Source: Pseudonocardia sediminis
GTDB taxonomy: Bacteria > Actinomycetota > Actinomycetes > Mycobacteriales > Pseudonocardiaceae
NCBI RefSeq assembly: GCF_004217185.1
Contig: NZ_SHKL01000001.1
Location: forward strand, 5,578,001-5,642,000
DNA length: 64,000 bases
Direction of reading: 5' to 3'
Below the pieces are notes generated by a model. The model saw only the letters and a program-made list of their open reading frames with translations, had not been told where the DNA came from and made no database searches. Positions within the stretch are counted from its first letter, which is position 1; each line of letters opens with the position of its first letter. The translations under genes and the position numbers were made by a program. Below, piece by piece: positions 33,526 to 49,580 of this stretch.

Positions 33526-33557
33526 CGTGCCGGGCCCACCGTCGTGGGCCCGGCACG
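33526..33557 (-). terminator. Proximal hairpin after rpoC
   Basis: A perfect 14-bp stem (33526-33539 with 33544-33557) and a CGTC loop begin eight bases after the rpoC stop codon. This is the likely main terminator of rpoBC; there is no U-run. Confidence 0.8.
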
Positions 33558-33565
33558 GGCGACTC

Positions 33566-37468
<3,903 letters not shown>

Positions 37469-37523
37469 GTATGTCCTCTGTTCCTCTAAAGGCTTTCGGC
37501 TGCTGAGAAGAAGGCCGCTGGGC

Positions 37524-41021
<3,498 letters not shown>

Positions 41022-41363
41022 GATGCGTCCTTCCGAGAACTGCGCTTCTCGTCTGGCGTACGCCGGGGCCGGGGCGCTACCGTCTGCTCGTTCCCCAGGG
41101 CCCGAGGATCGACTCGGGCCCGGCGGATCGGACGGCAGCAGGACCGGCCACGAAGCACGCCGTCTGTTGTCGGGCGCGGCCCGCGACCAGATTCCGCGAA
41201 CACCCCACCGGACGGTTTCCGACAACCGTCACCGGCCCGGACTTTCCGACAGCGTGCACGCGAGACCTGGACGCAGGCAGCGCAAAGGAGAAGTCTAGCC
41301 GCTCGAAGGGCAGCTGTCGAGACAGGTCGCCGAGTGAAGCAGTAAGGCAACCATCGAGACCTA

Positions 41364-41392
41364 AGAGTGACCTGCCCGGCGCACCGAGTCAA
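41364..41392 (-). promoter_or_regulatory. Possible rpoB promoter
   Basis: On the minus strand TTGACT (41387-41392) is followed after 17 bases by CACTCT (41364-41369). The -35 is good and the -10 is weak (only A2 and T6 match). The leader would be about 340 bases. Confidence 0.4.
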
Positions 41393-41590
41393 GCCTCCAC
41401 GCGTCGTCGAGTGGTTCGTTCTACGGGACGACCGGCTCTCTGCTCCGCCGACCGGCGGCTTCCCCCGGTCGGGATCTACGAGCTCGAACGCCGAACGGTC
41501 ACGAATGTATTCCGCGACACGCCGTGGGCCGGCGCGGCGTCGGGGCACACGAGAGACCCGGGCACACCGGAAGGCGGGGTCCGGGCACAC

Positions 41591-41625
41591 GAGAGGGGCG
41601 GGACCCCGTGGGTCCCGCCCCTCTC
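41591..41625 (-). terminator. rplL terminator hairpin
   Basis: A perfect 16-bp stem (41591-41606 with 41610-41625) with a three-base loop, about 40 bases after the rplL stop. It separates rplJL from rpoBC, so rpoB probably depends on its own promoter or on read-through. Confidence 0.8.
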
Positions 41626-41665
41626 CGCGTTCGTGCGTGGTGCCCGCGTGGGCTCCGTCAGGTGA

Positions 41666-42058
41666 CTACTTGACGGAGACCTTCGCGCCGGCCTCCTCGA
41701 GCTTCGCCTTGGCGGCCTCGGCGGCGTCCTTGGCGACACCCTCCAGAAGCGGCTTCGGGGCGGCCTCGACGAGGTCCTTGGCCTCCTTCAGGCCCAGGCC
41801 CGAGACGACCTCACGGACGACCTTGATGACCTGGATCTTCTTGTCGCCGGCGCCCTCGAGGATGACGTCGAACTCGTCCTTCTCCTCCTCTGCCTCGGCG
41901 GCCGCGCCACCACCGGCGGGGCCGGCGGCCGCGACGGCGACCGGGGCGGCGGCGGTGACGTCGAAGGTCTCCTCGAACTTCTTCACGAACTCCGACAGCT
42001 CGATGAGCGTGAGCTCCTTGAACGCGTCGAGCAGCTCGTCGGTGGACAGCTTCGCCAT
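41666..42058 (-). CDS. rplL: 50S ribosomal protein L7/L12
   Basis: L7/L12 stalk protein, 130 aa, present in multiple copies per ribosome and needed to recruit GTPase factors. It has the N-terminal dimerisation domain (MAKLSTDELLDAFKELTLIELSEF), the Ala/Gly-rich hinge (about 40-60) and the C-terminal factor-binding domain (VIKVVREVVSGLGLKEAKDLVE). The ATG at 42058 gives the standard start; seven upstream codons in frame are unsupported. It follows rplJ by 78 bases. Confidence 0.98.
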   Translation of the reverse strand: MAKLSTDELLDAFKELTLIELSEFVKKFEETFDVTAAAPVAVAAAGPAGGGAAAEAEEEKDEFDVILEGAGDKKIQVIKVVREVVSGLGLKEAKDLVEAAPKPLLEGVAKDAAEAAKAKLEEAGAKVSVK

Positions 42059-42136
42059 GGTGGCGGTCCTTTCTTCCAAAGAATGGTGGTGACTGCGTGG
42101 CTGAGTGATCAGCCGAGTACTACGGCGGTGCGGCGA

Positions 42137-42748
42137 TCAGCTCTCGGCGGACGCCTCGGCCGGCGCAGCGGCCTCGGCGGCCTCCGACGGGGCGTCGGCG
42201 GGAGCGTCGTCCGACGGGGCCGGAGCCCCGCCCTCGGCGGCCTTCTTGTCGGCCAGCGCCTGCGTCATCCGCGCGACCTGCGAGGCCGGCGCGGCGAACA
42301 GACCGGCGGCCTTGCTCAGGTTCGCCTTCATGGCTCCGGCCAGCTTCGCCAGCAGGACCTCACGGGACTCCAGGTCGGCGAGCTGCTCGACCTCGGCCGT
42401 GGACAGGGCGCGCCCGTCCATGTAGCCGCCCTTGATCGTCAGACCAGGGTTGTCCTTCGCGAACTTCTTGATCGTCTTCGCGGCGTCGACCGGCTCGCCC
42501 TTGATGAACGCGATCCCCGTCGGTCCGGCGAGCAGGCCGTCGAGGCCCTGCACTCCGGCGTCGTCCGCCGCGCGCTTGACCAGGGTGTTCTTGGCGACGC
42601 GGAAGCTCGCGTCGTCGCCCAGGTCACGGCGCAGCTGGGTGAGCTTCGCGACGCTGAGTCCGCGGTACTCGGTGACCACCGATGCGGACGCATCCCGGAA
42701 CCGGTTGGCGATCTCGTCGACCGCCGCGACCTTGTCGGGTCGGGCCAT
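42137..42748 (-). CDS. rplJ: 50S ribosomal protein L10
   Basis: L10, 203 aa, the base of the L7/L12 stalk and regulator of its own operon in many bacteria. The start MARPDKVAAVDEIANRF at 42748 is canonical. The C-terminal 25-30 residues (EGGAPAPSDDAPADAPSE...) are an extra Ala/Pro/Asp-rich tail. rplK and rplA are not next to it in this window; instead an mce operon lies upstream, so rplJL is separated from its usual partners. Confidence 0.97.
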   Translation of the reverse strand: MARPDKVAAVDEIANRFRDASASVVTEYRGLSVAKLTQLRRDLGDDASFRVAKNTLVKRAADDAGVQGLDGLLAGPTGIAFIKGEPVDAAKTIKKFAKDNPGLTIKGGYMDGRALSTAEVEQLADLESREVLLAKLAGAMKANLSKAAGLFAAPASQVARMTQALADKKAAEGGAPAPSDDAPADAPSEAAEAAAPAEASAES

Positions 42749-42806
42749 CCCTGCCTCCTCTCGGGTGGTGTGCGGACCACCGCTGTCCGGACCCGGAGAA
42801 CGACGA

Positions 42807-42835
42807 ACGCCCCGTGCGCAGACGGCACGGGGCGT
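42807..42835 (-). promoter_or_regulatory. Hairpin in the rplJ leader (possible L10 leader/attenuator)
   Basis: A perfect 11-bp stem (42807-42817 with 42825-42835) lies about 60 bases upstream of the rplJ ATG. Its position and the CCTC-rich surroundings suit an L10-type autoregulatory leader or attenuator. I cannot match the full L10-leader consensus by eye. Confidence 0.5.
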
Positions 42836-42971
42836 GAGAGGCGGGCACATGTAGGCGCCCGGAACTGGCCTCGTCCTCCTGCGCGGGCCGCCCGTACGTG
42901 ACGGGGCCTTCGTACGCCCTGCCGGGCGCAGACCTGCGGTCTTCGGTGGAACTGTGGACGAGAATACGCGA

Positions 42972-43007
42972 GGTCCCCGGCCCCGCGGCGGGCGGGGTCC
43001 GGGGACC
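42972..43007 (-). terminator. Terminator hairpin after the mce operon
   Basis: Arms 42972-42986 and 42992-43007 pair over 15 bp with one bulged base and a five-base loop, 34 bases after the last Mce-associated gene. It marks the end of the mce operon; rplJ starts 224 bases further on. Confidence 0.7.
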
Positions 43008-43040
43008 GGCGTGCGTGGTGCGTCGGGCTCGACGGTGCGG

Positions 43041-44027
43041 TCAGGCCGGGGACATCCCGGCGATCTTCCAGCGGCCGTCGACGTTCTGCGCGTCGACCCG
43101 CAGGCGCGCGGCGGCGCCGCCCTGGACCTTCTTGCCGGTGTCGTCGACGCGAGTGATCACCTGGTTGACGAACAGGTACACCGTCGCCGTGTCGCCGGTG
43201 ATGCTGGCGACCGCCGACTTCGGCACGGTCGCGGTGACGACGGCCTGCTGCTGGGGCGCGAGCTGCCGGACGTTGGCGAAGATCTGGTCGAACTGCTGGT
43301 CGAACGGCCCGGTGATGCCGGCGCGTGCGTCGGCCTCGGCCTGGTCGAGCCGGGCGAAGTCGAACGAGTAGACCTTCGTCGCCGCCTCGCCGATCTGCTC
43401 GCTGACCGCCGCGGTGGCGCCGACGTCGCTCAGGGCGGTGTTCGTTGCCGCGCCGGTGAAGCGCATGCCGAAGAAGGACACCGCGAAGAAGATCGCCGCG
43501 GCGGAGAGCAGGACGGTCACGGCGAGCAGCAGTGCGGTGCCGCGACGGGTCGTCGGCGCGGACGGCATCGGCATCCGGCGCCGCGCGCCGCGCGACTCCG
43601 CGGGCGTCCCGTCGTCGTGGCCACCGCCGACCGGGGCCGCGCGGGGCGGCTCCGCCGGACCGGTCCCGGCCGACGACTCGTCGATCTCGGTGTCGGCGGT
43701 GGACGTGTCCGCGGTGGACGTCTCCGCAGTGGACGCGTCCGGAGTGGACGAGTCGGCGCCGGGCGACGCCGGACCGGCGGGCGCCGACGGCTCGCGGGTC
43801 GTGGCGCCCGCGGACGGGGCCGTGGACGGGCCCGTGGACGAGGCCGGGGCGCGGTCCTCGCGGGTGCGGCCCGACGAGGAGCGGACACCGGTGCGCTCGT
43901 CGACGGCCAGGGCGCTCTCGGCGGCCTCGGTGGACTCCCCGGGGCCGGACGTGCCCGCGGGGCGGGGGCGGCCGGCCACCTGCGGGCGGCGTGGCCCGGT
44001 GGTGGGGCGGCGGCGGTTCGTGGACAT
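43041..44027 (-). CDS. Mce-associated membrane protein (long N-terminus)
   Basis: A 328-aa single-pass membrane protein. Residues 1-160 are a low-complexity, Ser/Thr/Pro/Glu-rich region with short tandem repeats (TSTADTSTAD), presumably cytoplasmic and disordered. One transmembrane helix follows at about 165-190 (ALLLAVTVLLSAAAIFFAVSFF). The C-terminal ~130 residues form an NTF2-like domain exposed outside, as in the Mas proteins of mycobacterial mce operons (ending DGRWKIAGMSPA). It is the last gene of the operon. Mas proteins are thought to stabilise Mce complexes. Confidence 0.85.
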   Translation of the reverse strand: MSTNRRRPTTGPRRPQVAGRPRPAGTSGPGESTEAAESALAVDERTGVRSSSGRTREDRAPASSTGPSTAPSAGATTREPSAPAGPASPGADSSTPDASTAETSTADTSTADTEIDESSAGTGPAEPPRAAPVGGGHDDGTPAESRGARRRMPMPSAPTTRRGTALLLAVTVLLSAAAIFFAVSFFGMRFTGAATNTALSDVGATAAVSEQIGEAATKVYSFDFARLDQAEADARAGITGPFDQQFDQIFANVRQLAPQQQAVVTATVPKSAVASITGDTATVYLFVNQVITRVDDTGKKVQGGAAARLRVDAQNVDGRWKIAGMSPA

Positions 44028-44111
44028 TGCGGTGACCTCCTGGTGTCGGTCGACCTCAGTGGGTGGCCCGGAGGCCGGGGATGCGAGAGACGCGGGGCGC
44101 GGGGCCGGTGG

Positions 44112-44675
44112 TCAGCCGCCTGCGCCGGGCGTCAGCAAGGGGTCGAGCGCGCTGACCTTCCAGCCGTCGTCCGTCCTCGTCATCTCCGCCTCGATCCGCT
44201 GACGGGTCACGGTGGGCTGCTGACCCTCCGGCGTGACGGTGACGTCGACGCCGACCAGGACCCGGGCCACGCCGGCCCGGTCGTCGAGCTCGCCCACGGC
44301 GGCGTCGGCGATGGTGGCGCTGGTGGTCCGCTTCTGCTGCGTGACCAGCTGCGCGTAGGCGTCGCGGTTCTTCTCGAACTCGTCGCGCACGGACCCGGTG
44401 GAGGACTGGATCCAGAGGTCCAGCCCGCCCTGGGCGTTGTGGAAGTCGAGCGTGTTCAGGTTCAGCACGGCCTGCCGGGCGTCCCGGAGGACCGCGTCCC
44501 GGTCGGAGGCCACGGAGACCGAGTCGCTGTTGAGCGAGATCAGCCAGAGCGCGCCGAACACGAGGGCGAGCACCGCGGCCACGACCGAGGCGATCGGCAG
44601 GGCGCGGGCCAGCCGCCCGGGGGGCGCCGTCGGCGCTTCCGGGGGCGGCGGACGCTCATCGGTGGGGACGGACAT
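44112..44675 (-). CDS. Mce-associated membrane protein
   Basis: A 187-aa protein with a proline-rich cytoplasmic start (about 1-22), one membrane helix (about 24-48, IASVVAAVLALVFGALWLIS) and an extracytoplasmic NTF2-like domain. The domain has the usual Mas segments (LDFHNAQGGLDLWIQSST and DGWKVSALDPL). It follows mceF by 36 bases and precedes the second Mas gene by 84 bases. Its family and context agree; the exact role is inferred from mycobacteria. Confidence 0.87.
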   Translation of the reverse strand: MSVPTDERPPPPEAPTAPPGRLARALPIASVVAAVLALVFGALWLISLNSDSVSVASDRDAVLRDARQAVLNLNTLDFHNAQGGLDLWIQSSTGSVRDEFEKNRDAYAQLVTQQKRTTSATIADAAVGELDDRAGVARVLVGVDVTVTPEGQQPTVTRQRIEAEMTRTDDGWKVSALDPLLTPGAGG

Positions 44676-44711
44676 GGGGAGCTACCTCCTCGGGCTGCGG
44701 GGGCACAGCCG

Positions 44712-45953
44712 TCAGGAACCGCCCAGGATCTGGGCGAAGTCGGTGACGAGGGCCGGCGACAGGATCGGCCCGCCCGCGACGGGGTCCGGTCCGGCCGCGG
44801 GGGGTGGTGCCGGGGTGTCGCCCGCGTCCTCGGACGGCATGGGGGTCTCCGCCCGGGGAACATTCTGCATTCCCCGGACGCTGGTCACGCTGCCGGGTGG
44901 CTCCCCGCAGAAGGCGCCCGAGTTCACCGGGACCTCCGAGACGTCCTGGGCGCTACGTCGTGTGGTGCCCTCGTAGCCGCGGGTACAGACCGGCGGGTTG
45001 TTGATGTTGAGGGCCAGACCCAGGTGGGCCGTGCCGTCGCCGGGCAGCACCTTCGGTGCGATGGCGACCAGGCCGGGGTAGGTGACCAGGATCTGCTTGA
45101 GCGCCGCCTGACGGGGCTCGAGCACCTCGGAGACCTCGCGCAGGTTCGCGATCGACTCGCCGAGCCCGGGCCCGCTCTCGCGCAGCAGCCCGCTGATCTG
45201 GTCGCCCGCCTCGGGCGCGTTCTGGATGATCCGGCGCAGGTCCGGGTCGGAGTCCTTGAGCTGCTGGGTCACCAGCTTCAGGCTCGCGGCGAACTCCTTG
45301 AACTGCGGGGCGGTCTCGTTCTGCGTGGTCAGCACCGGGCGCGCGTCCCGGATCAGCGCCGTGGTCTGCGGCAGCGCGTCGATCCCGGCCTGGGTGAACT
45401 GGCCGGTGGTGTCGAGCAGCTGCTGCAACGGCTGGGCGGTGTTCGCGAACCCCTGGCCCGCCTCGTCGACGACGGTCCGCAGGGAGTCCAGCGGCACCGT
45501 CTTCACGAAGTTGTCCAGGTTCACCACGAGGTCCTCGACGCCGACCGGCGTCGTGGTCCGGTTCACCGGCACGACCGACCCGGCGGCCAGCGTCGGGCCG
45601 CCCTCCGGTCCGGGCTGCAGGTCGACGTACTGCTCGCCGATGGCCGAGAGGTTGCGGATCTCGGCCGCGGTGTCCGACGGGATCGACGGCGCCGAGTTGT
45701 CGATGTCGAGCTGGACGTCCACCCCGGCGTCGGTCAGCGTCAGCGGGCCGACCCGGCCGACGCTGACACCCCGGTAGGTGACGTCGGCGCCGGTGAAGAT
45801 GCCACCGGAGTCGGCCAGCTGCACGGTGACCGGGTAGGTCGTCGCGCCGAAGACGCGGTCGAGTCCCGCGTACCGGAACCCGGTGTAGCCGATGCCGATG
45901 ATGGCGACCAGAGCCAGGGCGAGCAGCTGGATCCGTACGGTCCTCGAGATCAC
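44712..45953 (-). CDS. mceF: Mce family protein MceF
   Basis: Sixth Mce subunit, 413 aa. An N-terminal membrane helix (about 7-24, QLLALALVAIIGIGYTGF) is followed by an MlaD/MCE domain at about 35-115 (TVQLADSGGIFTGADVTYRGV, RNLSAIGEQYVDL) and then a long helical needle region to about 300. A proline-rich tail ends the protein. Six different Mce proteins together form a hexameric tunnel for lipids across the periplasm-like space. The start GTG overlaps the mceE stop. Confidence 0.92.
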   Translation of the reverse strand: MISRTVRIQLLALALVAIIGIGYTGFRYAGLDRVFGATTYPVTVQLADSGGIFTGADVTYRGVSVGRVGPLTLTDAGVDVQLDIDNSAPSIPSDTAAEIRNLSAIGEQYVDLQPGPEGGPTLAAGSVVPVNRTTTPVGVEDLVVNLDNFVKTVPLDSLRTVVDEAGQGFANTAQPLQQLLDTTGQFTQAGIDALPQTTALIRDARPVLTTQNETAPQFKEFAASLKLVTQQLKDSDPDLRRIIQNAPEAGDQISGLLRESGPGLGESIANLREVSEVLEPRQAALKQILVTYPGLVAIAPKVLPGDGTAHLGLALNINNPPVCTRGYEGTTRRSAQDVSEVPVNSGAFCGEPPGSVTSVRGMQNVPRAETPMPSEDAGDTPAPPPAAGPDPVAGGPILSPALVTDFAQILGGS

Positions 45954-47248
45954 GAGCCACCTCCGAGGAGTCCGCCGAACAGACCGCCGCCACCGCTGTC
46001 GCGGGTGGGTGCGGGGGTCGTGGTCGGGCTGGGGGTCGGGGCCGGAGCCGGGGTCGCCGTGGCACCGGGTGCGGCCGGGGCCGGCGGGGCCGGGGCCCCC
46101 GCCGCGGGCGGGGCGACGGTGTCCGGGACCCCGGGGACGGGCGCCGGCTGACCGTCGGCCCCGAGCAGGGGCGCGAGCAGCCGCGCGTTCGGCGGCAGCT
46201 GCGCGGTCAGCGGGTTGTTCGCCAGCGGGGTCTGGTTGCTGGCCAGGATGTTGTTCAGGATGACGCCCAGGTCCAGGTCCGCGGTCACGTACAGGTTCGT
46301 GTAGTCACCGGCGACCGCGTCGGTGGCGTTGTCGGTGAACGGGATCGTGAGCAGCAGCTGCAGCGAGTCCGGCAGGTCCTGGCCGGAGTCGGCCAGGTTG
46401 CGCAGGATCGGACGCAGGTTCTCCAGGTCCGCCAGGACGTCCTCGCGGCTGCGGTTGATCACGTCGGTGGCCACGCCGGAGAGCCGGTCGAGGGCCCGGA
46501 GCATGTTCACCAGCTGCGCGCGCTGCGACTCCAGCTCGCGCAGGCCGGGGCTGAGGTTCTGCAGGGCGTTCTCGATCGACGGCCGCCGCTCCACCAGCGT
46601 CGCGGAGAGCTGGTTGAGCCCGTCCAGTGCCCGGTTGATGTCCTCCTTGCGCGAGTCCAGCGCACCGACCAGCCGGTTCACGTTGTCCAGCAGCTCGCGC
46701 ACCTGGGGCTCGCGCCCGGACAGTGCCTTGTTGAGCTCGGTCGAGATCGTCTTGATCTGGGCCACGCCGCCACCGTTGAGCAACATCGACAGCGCGCCGA
46801 GGACCTCCTCGACCTCCGCCGCGCGACCGGCGTTCTGCAGCCCGATCCTCCCGGACTCGGCCAGCGTGCCGGGGGCGGGCTGCGCCGGGCTGGAGAGCTC
46901 GACGAACTTCTCCCCCAGCAGCGACGTGGTCCGCACCTTCGCGTCGGCGTTCGCCGGCAGCGTGACCCCGCGGTTGACCAGGACGGTCACCACGGCGTTC
47001 CAGCTGTTCGGCTCGACCGCGATCGTCTCCACCGAGCCGACCGGGACGTCCCCGACCCGGACCAGCGACTGCGGCACCAGGTCGACGACGTCGCCGAACT
47101 CGATCTGCACCGGGTACGGGTCGTCGCCCAGGTTCGCGCCACCGGGCAGCTGCACGCCCTTGAGCCCGCCGGAGAGGGCGCCGCAGCCGGTCGCGGTGAG
47201 CCCGACGACCGTCAGCAGGGCCACCAGCCGGGTGATCCGCCGGCTCAT
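45950..47248 (-). CDS. mceE: Mce family lipoprotein MceE
   Basis: Fifth subunit, 432 aa, and the lipoprotein of the set: signal peptide 1-21 with lipobox TATGC and Cys22 as lipid anchor. The MCE domain follows (about 45-120: IEFGDVVDLVPQSLVRVGDV, VRTTSLLGEKFVELSS), then the helical region and a long Pro/Ala/Thr-rich tail. The tail ends GGGLFGGLLGGGS, identical to the tail of MceD. ATGA overlap with mceD upstream and GTGA overlap with mceF downstream. Confidence 0.92.
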   Translation of the reverse strand: MSRRITRLVALLTVVGLTATGCGALSGGLKGVQLPGGANLGDDPYPVQIEFGDVVDLVPQSLVRVGDVPVGSVETIAVEPNSWNAVVTVLVNRGVTLPANADAKVRTTSLLGEKFVELSSPAQPAPGTLAESGRIGLQNAGRAAEVEEVLGALSMLLNGGGVAQIKTISTELNKALSGREPQVRELLDNVNRLVGALDSRKEDINRALDGLNQLSATLVERRPSIENALQNLSPGLRELESQRAQLVNMLRALDRLSGVATDVINRSREDVLADLENLRPILRNLADSGQDLPDSLQLLLTIPFTDNATDAVAGDYTNLYVTADLDLGVILNNILASNQTPLANNPLTAQLPPNARLLAPLLGADGQPAPVPGVPDTVAPPAAGAPAPPAPAAPGATATPAPAPTPSPTTTPAPTRDSGGGGLFGGLLGGGS

Positions 47249-48612
47249 GATCCGCCTCCGAGGAGTCCGCCGAAGAGACCGCCACCGGACGGCTCACGGG
47301 TCGGTGATGCGGGCGCCGAGGTCGTCGGCGCGGGGGTCGCGGACGGGCCGGCCGCCGGGGCGGGCGTCTGCGGGTTCGCGCCCAGCGGGGCCAGCAGCGG
47401 GGCCGCCGGGTCACCGGTGGACGACAGCGGCGTACCGGGCAGCGGGTTCAGCGGCAGCCCTGGCGCGGCCGGCAGCCCACCCTCGGTTCCGGGCGGCGCG
47501 ATCGGGTTGGGAAGGATGCTCAACCCCGACAGAATGTTCGTGCAGGCGGTACCAAGGTCCCCCACAATCGGCAAGGGCATTCCGTCGGGGCCCTTGGGCT
47601 GCTGCGACTGAGCAAACTGGCACACCAGGTTCGGCAACGGCTGGGACAGCTCGTTGAAGTTCACCCGGGTGTCCAGCGTCTCCGAGGAGCCGTTGTAGAT
47701 GTTGGCCAGGTTGCCCAGCGCCGCCGGGGCGACATCGGTGATCTCGGCCAGTGCCTTCTGGTGGTCCACGATCTCCTGGCTGACTCCGGCCAGCTTGTCC
47801 ACGTTCGACTTGAGCGTGGCCCGGTTGTCCTGCACGAAGCCGGCCACCTCGCCGAGGGCGAAGGACAGCTCGCGCAGCGACGTCCCGAGCTCGCCGCGCT
47901 GCGAGGCGAGGAAGCTCGTGACGTCGGCGAGCTTGCCGTTGAGCTCGCGCACCCCGGGGTCGTTCTCCTTGATGGTGGCCACGAACTTCTGCAGCTCGGT
48001 GATCGTGCCGAACAGGTCCTTCGACGACCCGTTCAGCGTCGCACCGAGACCGCCGAGGTTGCGGATGGTGTCGTTCAGGGCGCGGCCGTTGCCGTCGAGG
48101 TTCTGCGCGCCGACGTTGAGCGCGTCGGACACCGCCCCGGTCGAGTTGGCACCCTGCGGGCCCAGGGCCCGGGACAGCTCGGTCGCGGTGCGGGTCAGGT
48201 CGTCGACGCCGAGCGGCACCGCGGTGCGCTCGACCGGGACCGGCTCGCCCTGCCACTGCGGTCCCCCGGTGTAGGCCGGGGTGAGCTGCACGTAGCGCCC
48301 GGTGACCAGGCTCGGCGAGACGATCGCGGCCTTGACGTCGGCCGGGAGCACCACGTCGTCGTCGCTGATGGTCATGTCGACGCGGACCTGGTTGCCCTCG
48401 GGGGTGATCGTGTCGATCTTCCCGATCGGCACGCCGAGCATCCGCACGTCGTTGTCCGGGTAGAGCGCCGAGGTGTTGGTGAAGTACGCCGTGATCGGCC
48501 GGCCGGACCCGGAGGTCACCAGCCAGATCCCGGCCGCGACCACGACGGCGACGATCCCGACGAGTGCGACGAACTGGATCTGGCGCCGGTCGTGGGCCCA
48601 GGTGGTGGCCAT
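47245..48612 (-). CDS. mceD: Mce family protein MceD
   Basis: Fourth subunit, 455 aa. One N-terminal membrane helix (about 11-30, IQFVALVGIVAVVVAAGIWLV), an MCE domain at about 37-115 (ITAYFTNTSALYPDNDVRMLGV, IVSPSLVTGRYVQLTP) and the helical region to about 320. Its proline-rich tail (about 370-455) ends GGGLFGGLLGGGS, matching MceE. The start overlaps the mceC stop (TGATG). Confidence 0.92.
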   Translation of the reverse strand: MATTWAHDRRQIQFVALVGIVAVVVAAGIWLVTSGSGRPITAYFTNTSALYPDNDVRMLGVPIGKIDTITPEGNQVRVDMTISDDDVVLPADVKAAIVSPSLVTGRYVQLTPAYTGGPQWQGEPVPVERTAVPLGVDDLTRTATELSRALGPQGANSTGAVSDALNVGAQNLDGNGRALNDTIRNLGGLGATLNGSSKDLFGTITELQKFVATIKENDPGVRELNGKLADVTSFLASQRGELGTSLRELSFALGEVAGFVQDNRATLKSNVDKLAGVSQEIVDHQKALAEITDVAPAALGNLANIYNGSSETLDTRVNFNELSQPLPNLVCQFAQSQQPKGPDGMPLPIVGDLGTACTNILSGLSILPNPIAPPGTEGGLPAAPGLPLNPLPGTPLSSTGDPAAPLLAPLGANPQTPAPAAGPSATPAPTTSAPASPTREPSGGGLFGGLLGGGS

Positions 48613-49580
48613 CAGCAGTCACCGCCGATCGGGCCGATGGGCGGCGGGAGCAGCCCGCAGGTGTAGTTGTCGAACCAGCGGCCGTTGCCGAGGGCGTTGC
48701 CGAACACGCGGACGAACACCGCTTCCTTGTCGAGCACCTCACCCAGGTTGTCCCGGTTGCGCTCGAGCACCTCGAGCACCTTGTCCAGGGTCTCCAGCGT
48801 GGGGCGCAGCTGCGCCTGGTTGTCCGCGACGAGTCCGCGGAGCTGGACCGACAGCTTCGTCACGCCGTCGAGCAGGGCGCTGATCGCCTCCTTGCGGCGC
48901 TGCAGCTCGCCGAGCAGCAGGTTGCCGTCGTTGATCAGCCGGACCACGTCGCCGCGCCGGTCGGCCAGCGTCGTGGACAGCTGCCGGGTGCCGGCCAGCA
49001 GCGACTTGAGCTGCGCGTCCCGGCTCGAGATCGTCTGCGACAGCCGGGAGAGACCGTCGAGCGAGCCGCGCACCTCGGGCGGGGTGTTGCGGAACGTGTC
49101 CGACAGCGTGGTCAGGCTCGCCGCGAGCTGCTGGGTGTCGAGCTGGTCGATCGTGCCGGACAGCCCGTTGAAGGCGTCGACGACGTCGAACGGCGACTTG
49201 GTCCGGTCCCGGGTGATGACCTGGTCCGGGTCCTGCTCGCCGTCGCCGCGCGGGTCGAGCGCGAGGAACTTCGAGCCGAGCAGGGTGCGGATCTCGATCG
49301 AGGCCGTGGTCCGGTTCCCCACCCACGCGTCGGTCACGGTGAAGGTGACGAGGACGTGGTCGCCGTCGAGCTCCACGCTCTGCACGCGACCGGCCTCGAC
49401 GCCGGCCACCGTCACCTGGTCGTCGGCCTGCAGGCCGGCGGCCTCCGGGAACTCGGCGGAGTAGGTCGAGCCGCCCCCGAACAGGGCCTTGAAGTTGAAC
49501 GCGGCCAGTGTGATCGCCAGGATCGCGACGATCCCGATCGTGGCGACGAGCACCGGGCGCTTCTCTCCGGGCTGGGCCAT
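48612..49580 (-). CDS. mceC: Mce family protein MceC
   Basis: Third and shortest subunit, 322 aa. Membrane helix at about 9-28 (VLVATIGIVAILAITLAAFNF), MCE domain at about 35-115 (YSAEFPEAAGLQADDQVTVAGV, EIRTLLGSKFLALDP), then helical needle segments. It ends with two Cys-containing stretches (YTCGLLPP, GGDC) near the C-terminus and has no low-complexity tail. The start overlaps the mceB stop by one base. Confidence 0.92.
   Translation of the reverse strand: MAQPGEKRPVLVATIGIVAILAITLAAFNFKALFGGGSTYSAEFPEAAGLQADDQVTVAGVEAGRVQSVELDGDHVLVTFTVTDAWVGNRTTASIEIRTLLGSKFLALDPRGDGEQDPDQVITRDRTKSPFDVVDAFNGLSGTIDQLDTQQLAASLTTLSDTFRNTPPEVRGSLDGLSRLSQTISSRDAQLKSLLAGTRQLSTTLADRRGDVVRLINDGNLLLGELQRRKEAISALLDGVTKLSVQLRGLVADNQAQLRPTLETLDKVLEVLERNRDNLGEVLDKEAVFVRVFGNALGNGRWFDNYTCGLLPPPIGPIGGDC

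Larger units (their letters stand above)
33089..33565. other. Repeat and terminator region right of the DUF559 gene
   Basis: 477 bases between the DUF559 gene and the rpoC end. It holds the 30-bp tandem array and two strong hairpins described separately. No gene is supported; open frames in both strands change frame from one repeat unit to the next. Confidence 0.75.
41022..41665 (-). other. Non-coding gap rplL-rpoB
   Basis: 644 bases: the 5' region of rpoB on the left and the 3' region of rplL on the right. It contains a probable rpoB promoter, the rplL terminator and a 13-base direct repeat GGGCACACGAGAG at 41543 and 41583 (40 bases apart). Open frames seen here are unsupported. Confidence 0.65.

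Noticed and set aside
33068..33556. A repeat-containing protein with MSESSGRTAG units on the minus strand
   Set aside because: The repeat frame is lost in the other units because of insertions, there is no ribosome binding site or recognisable start, and it overlaps the rpoC terminators.
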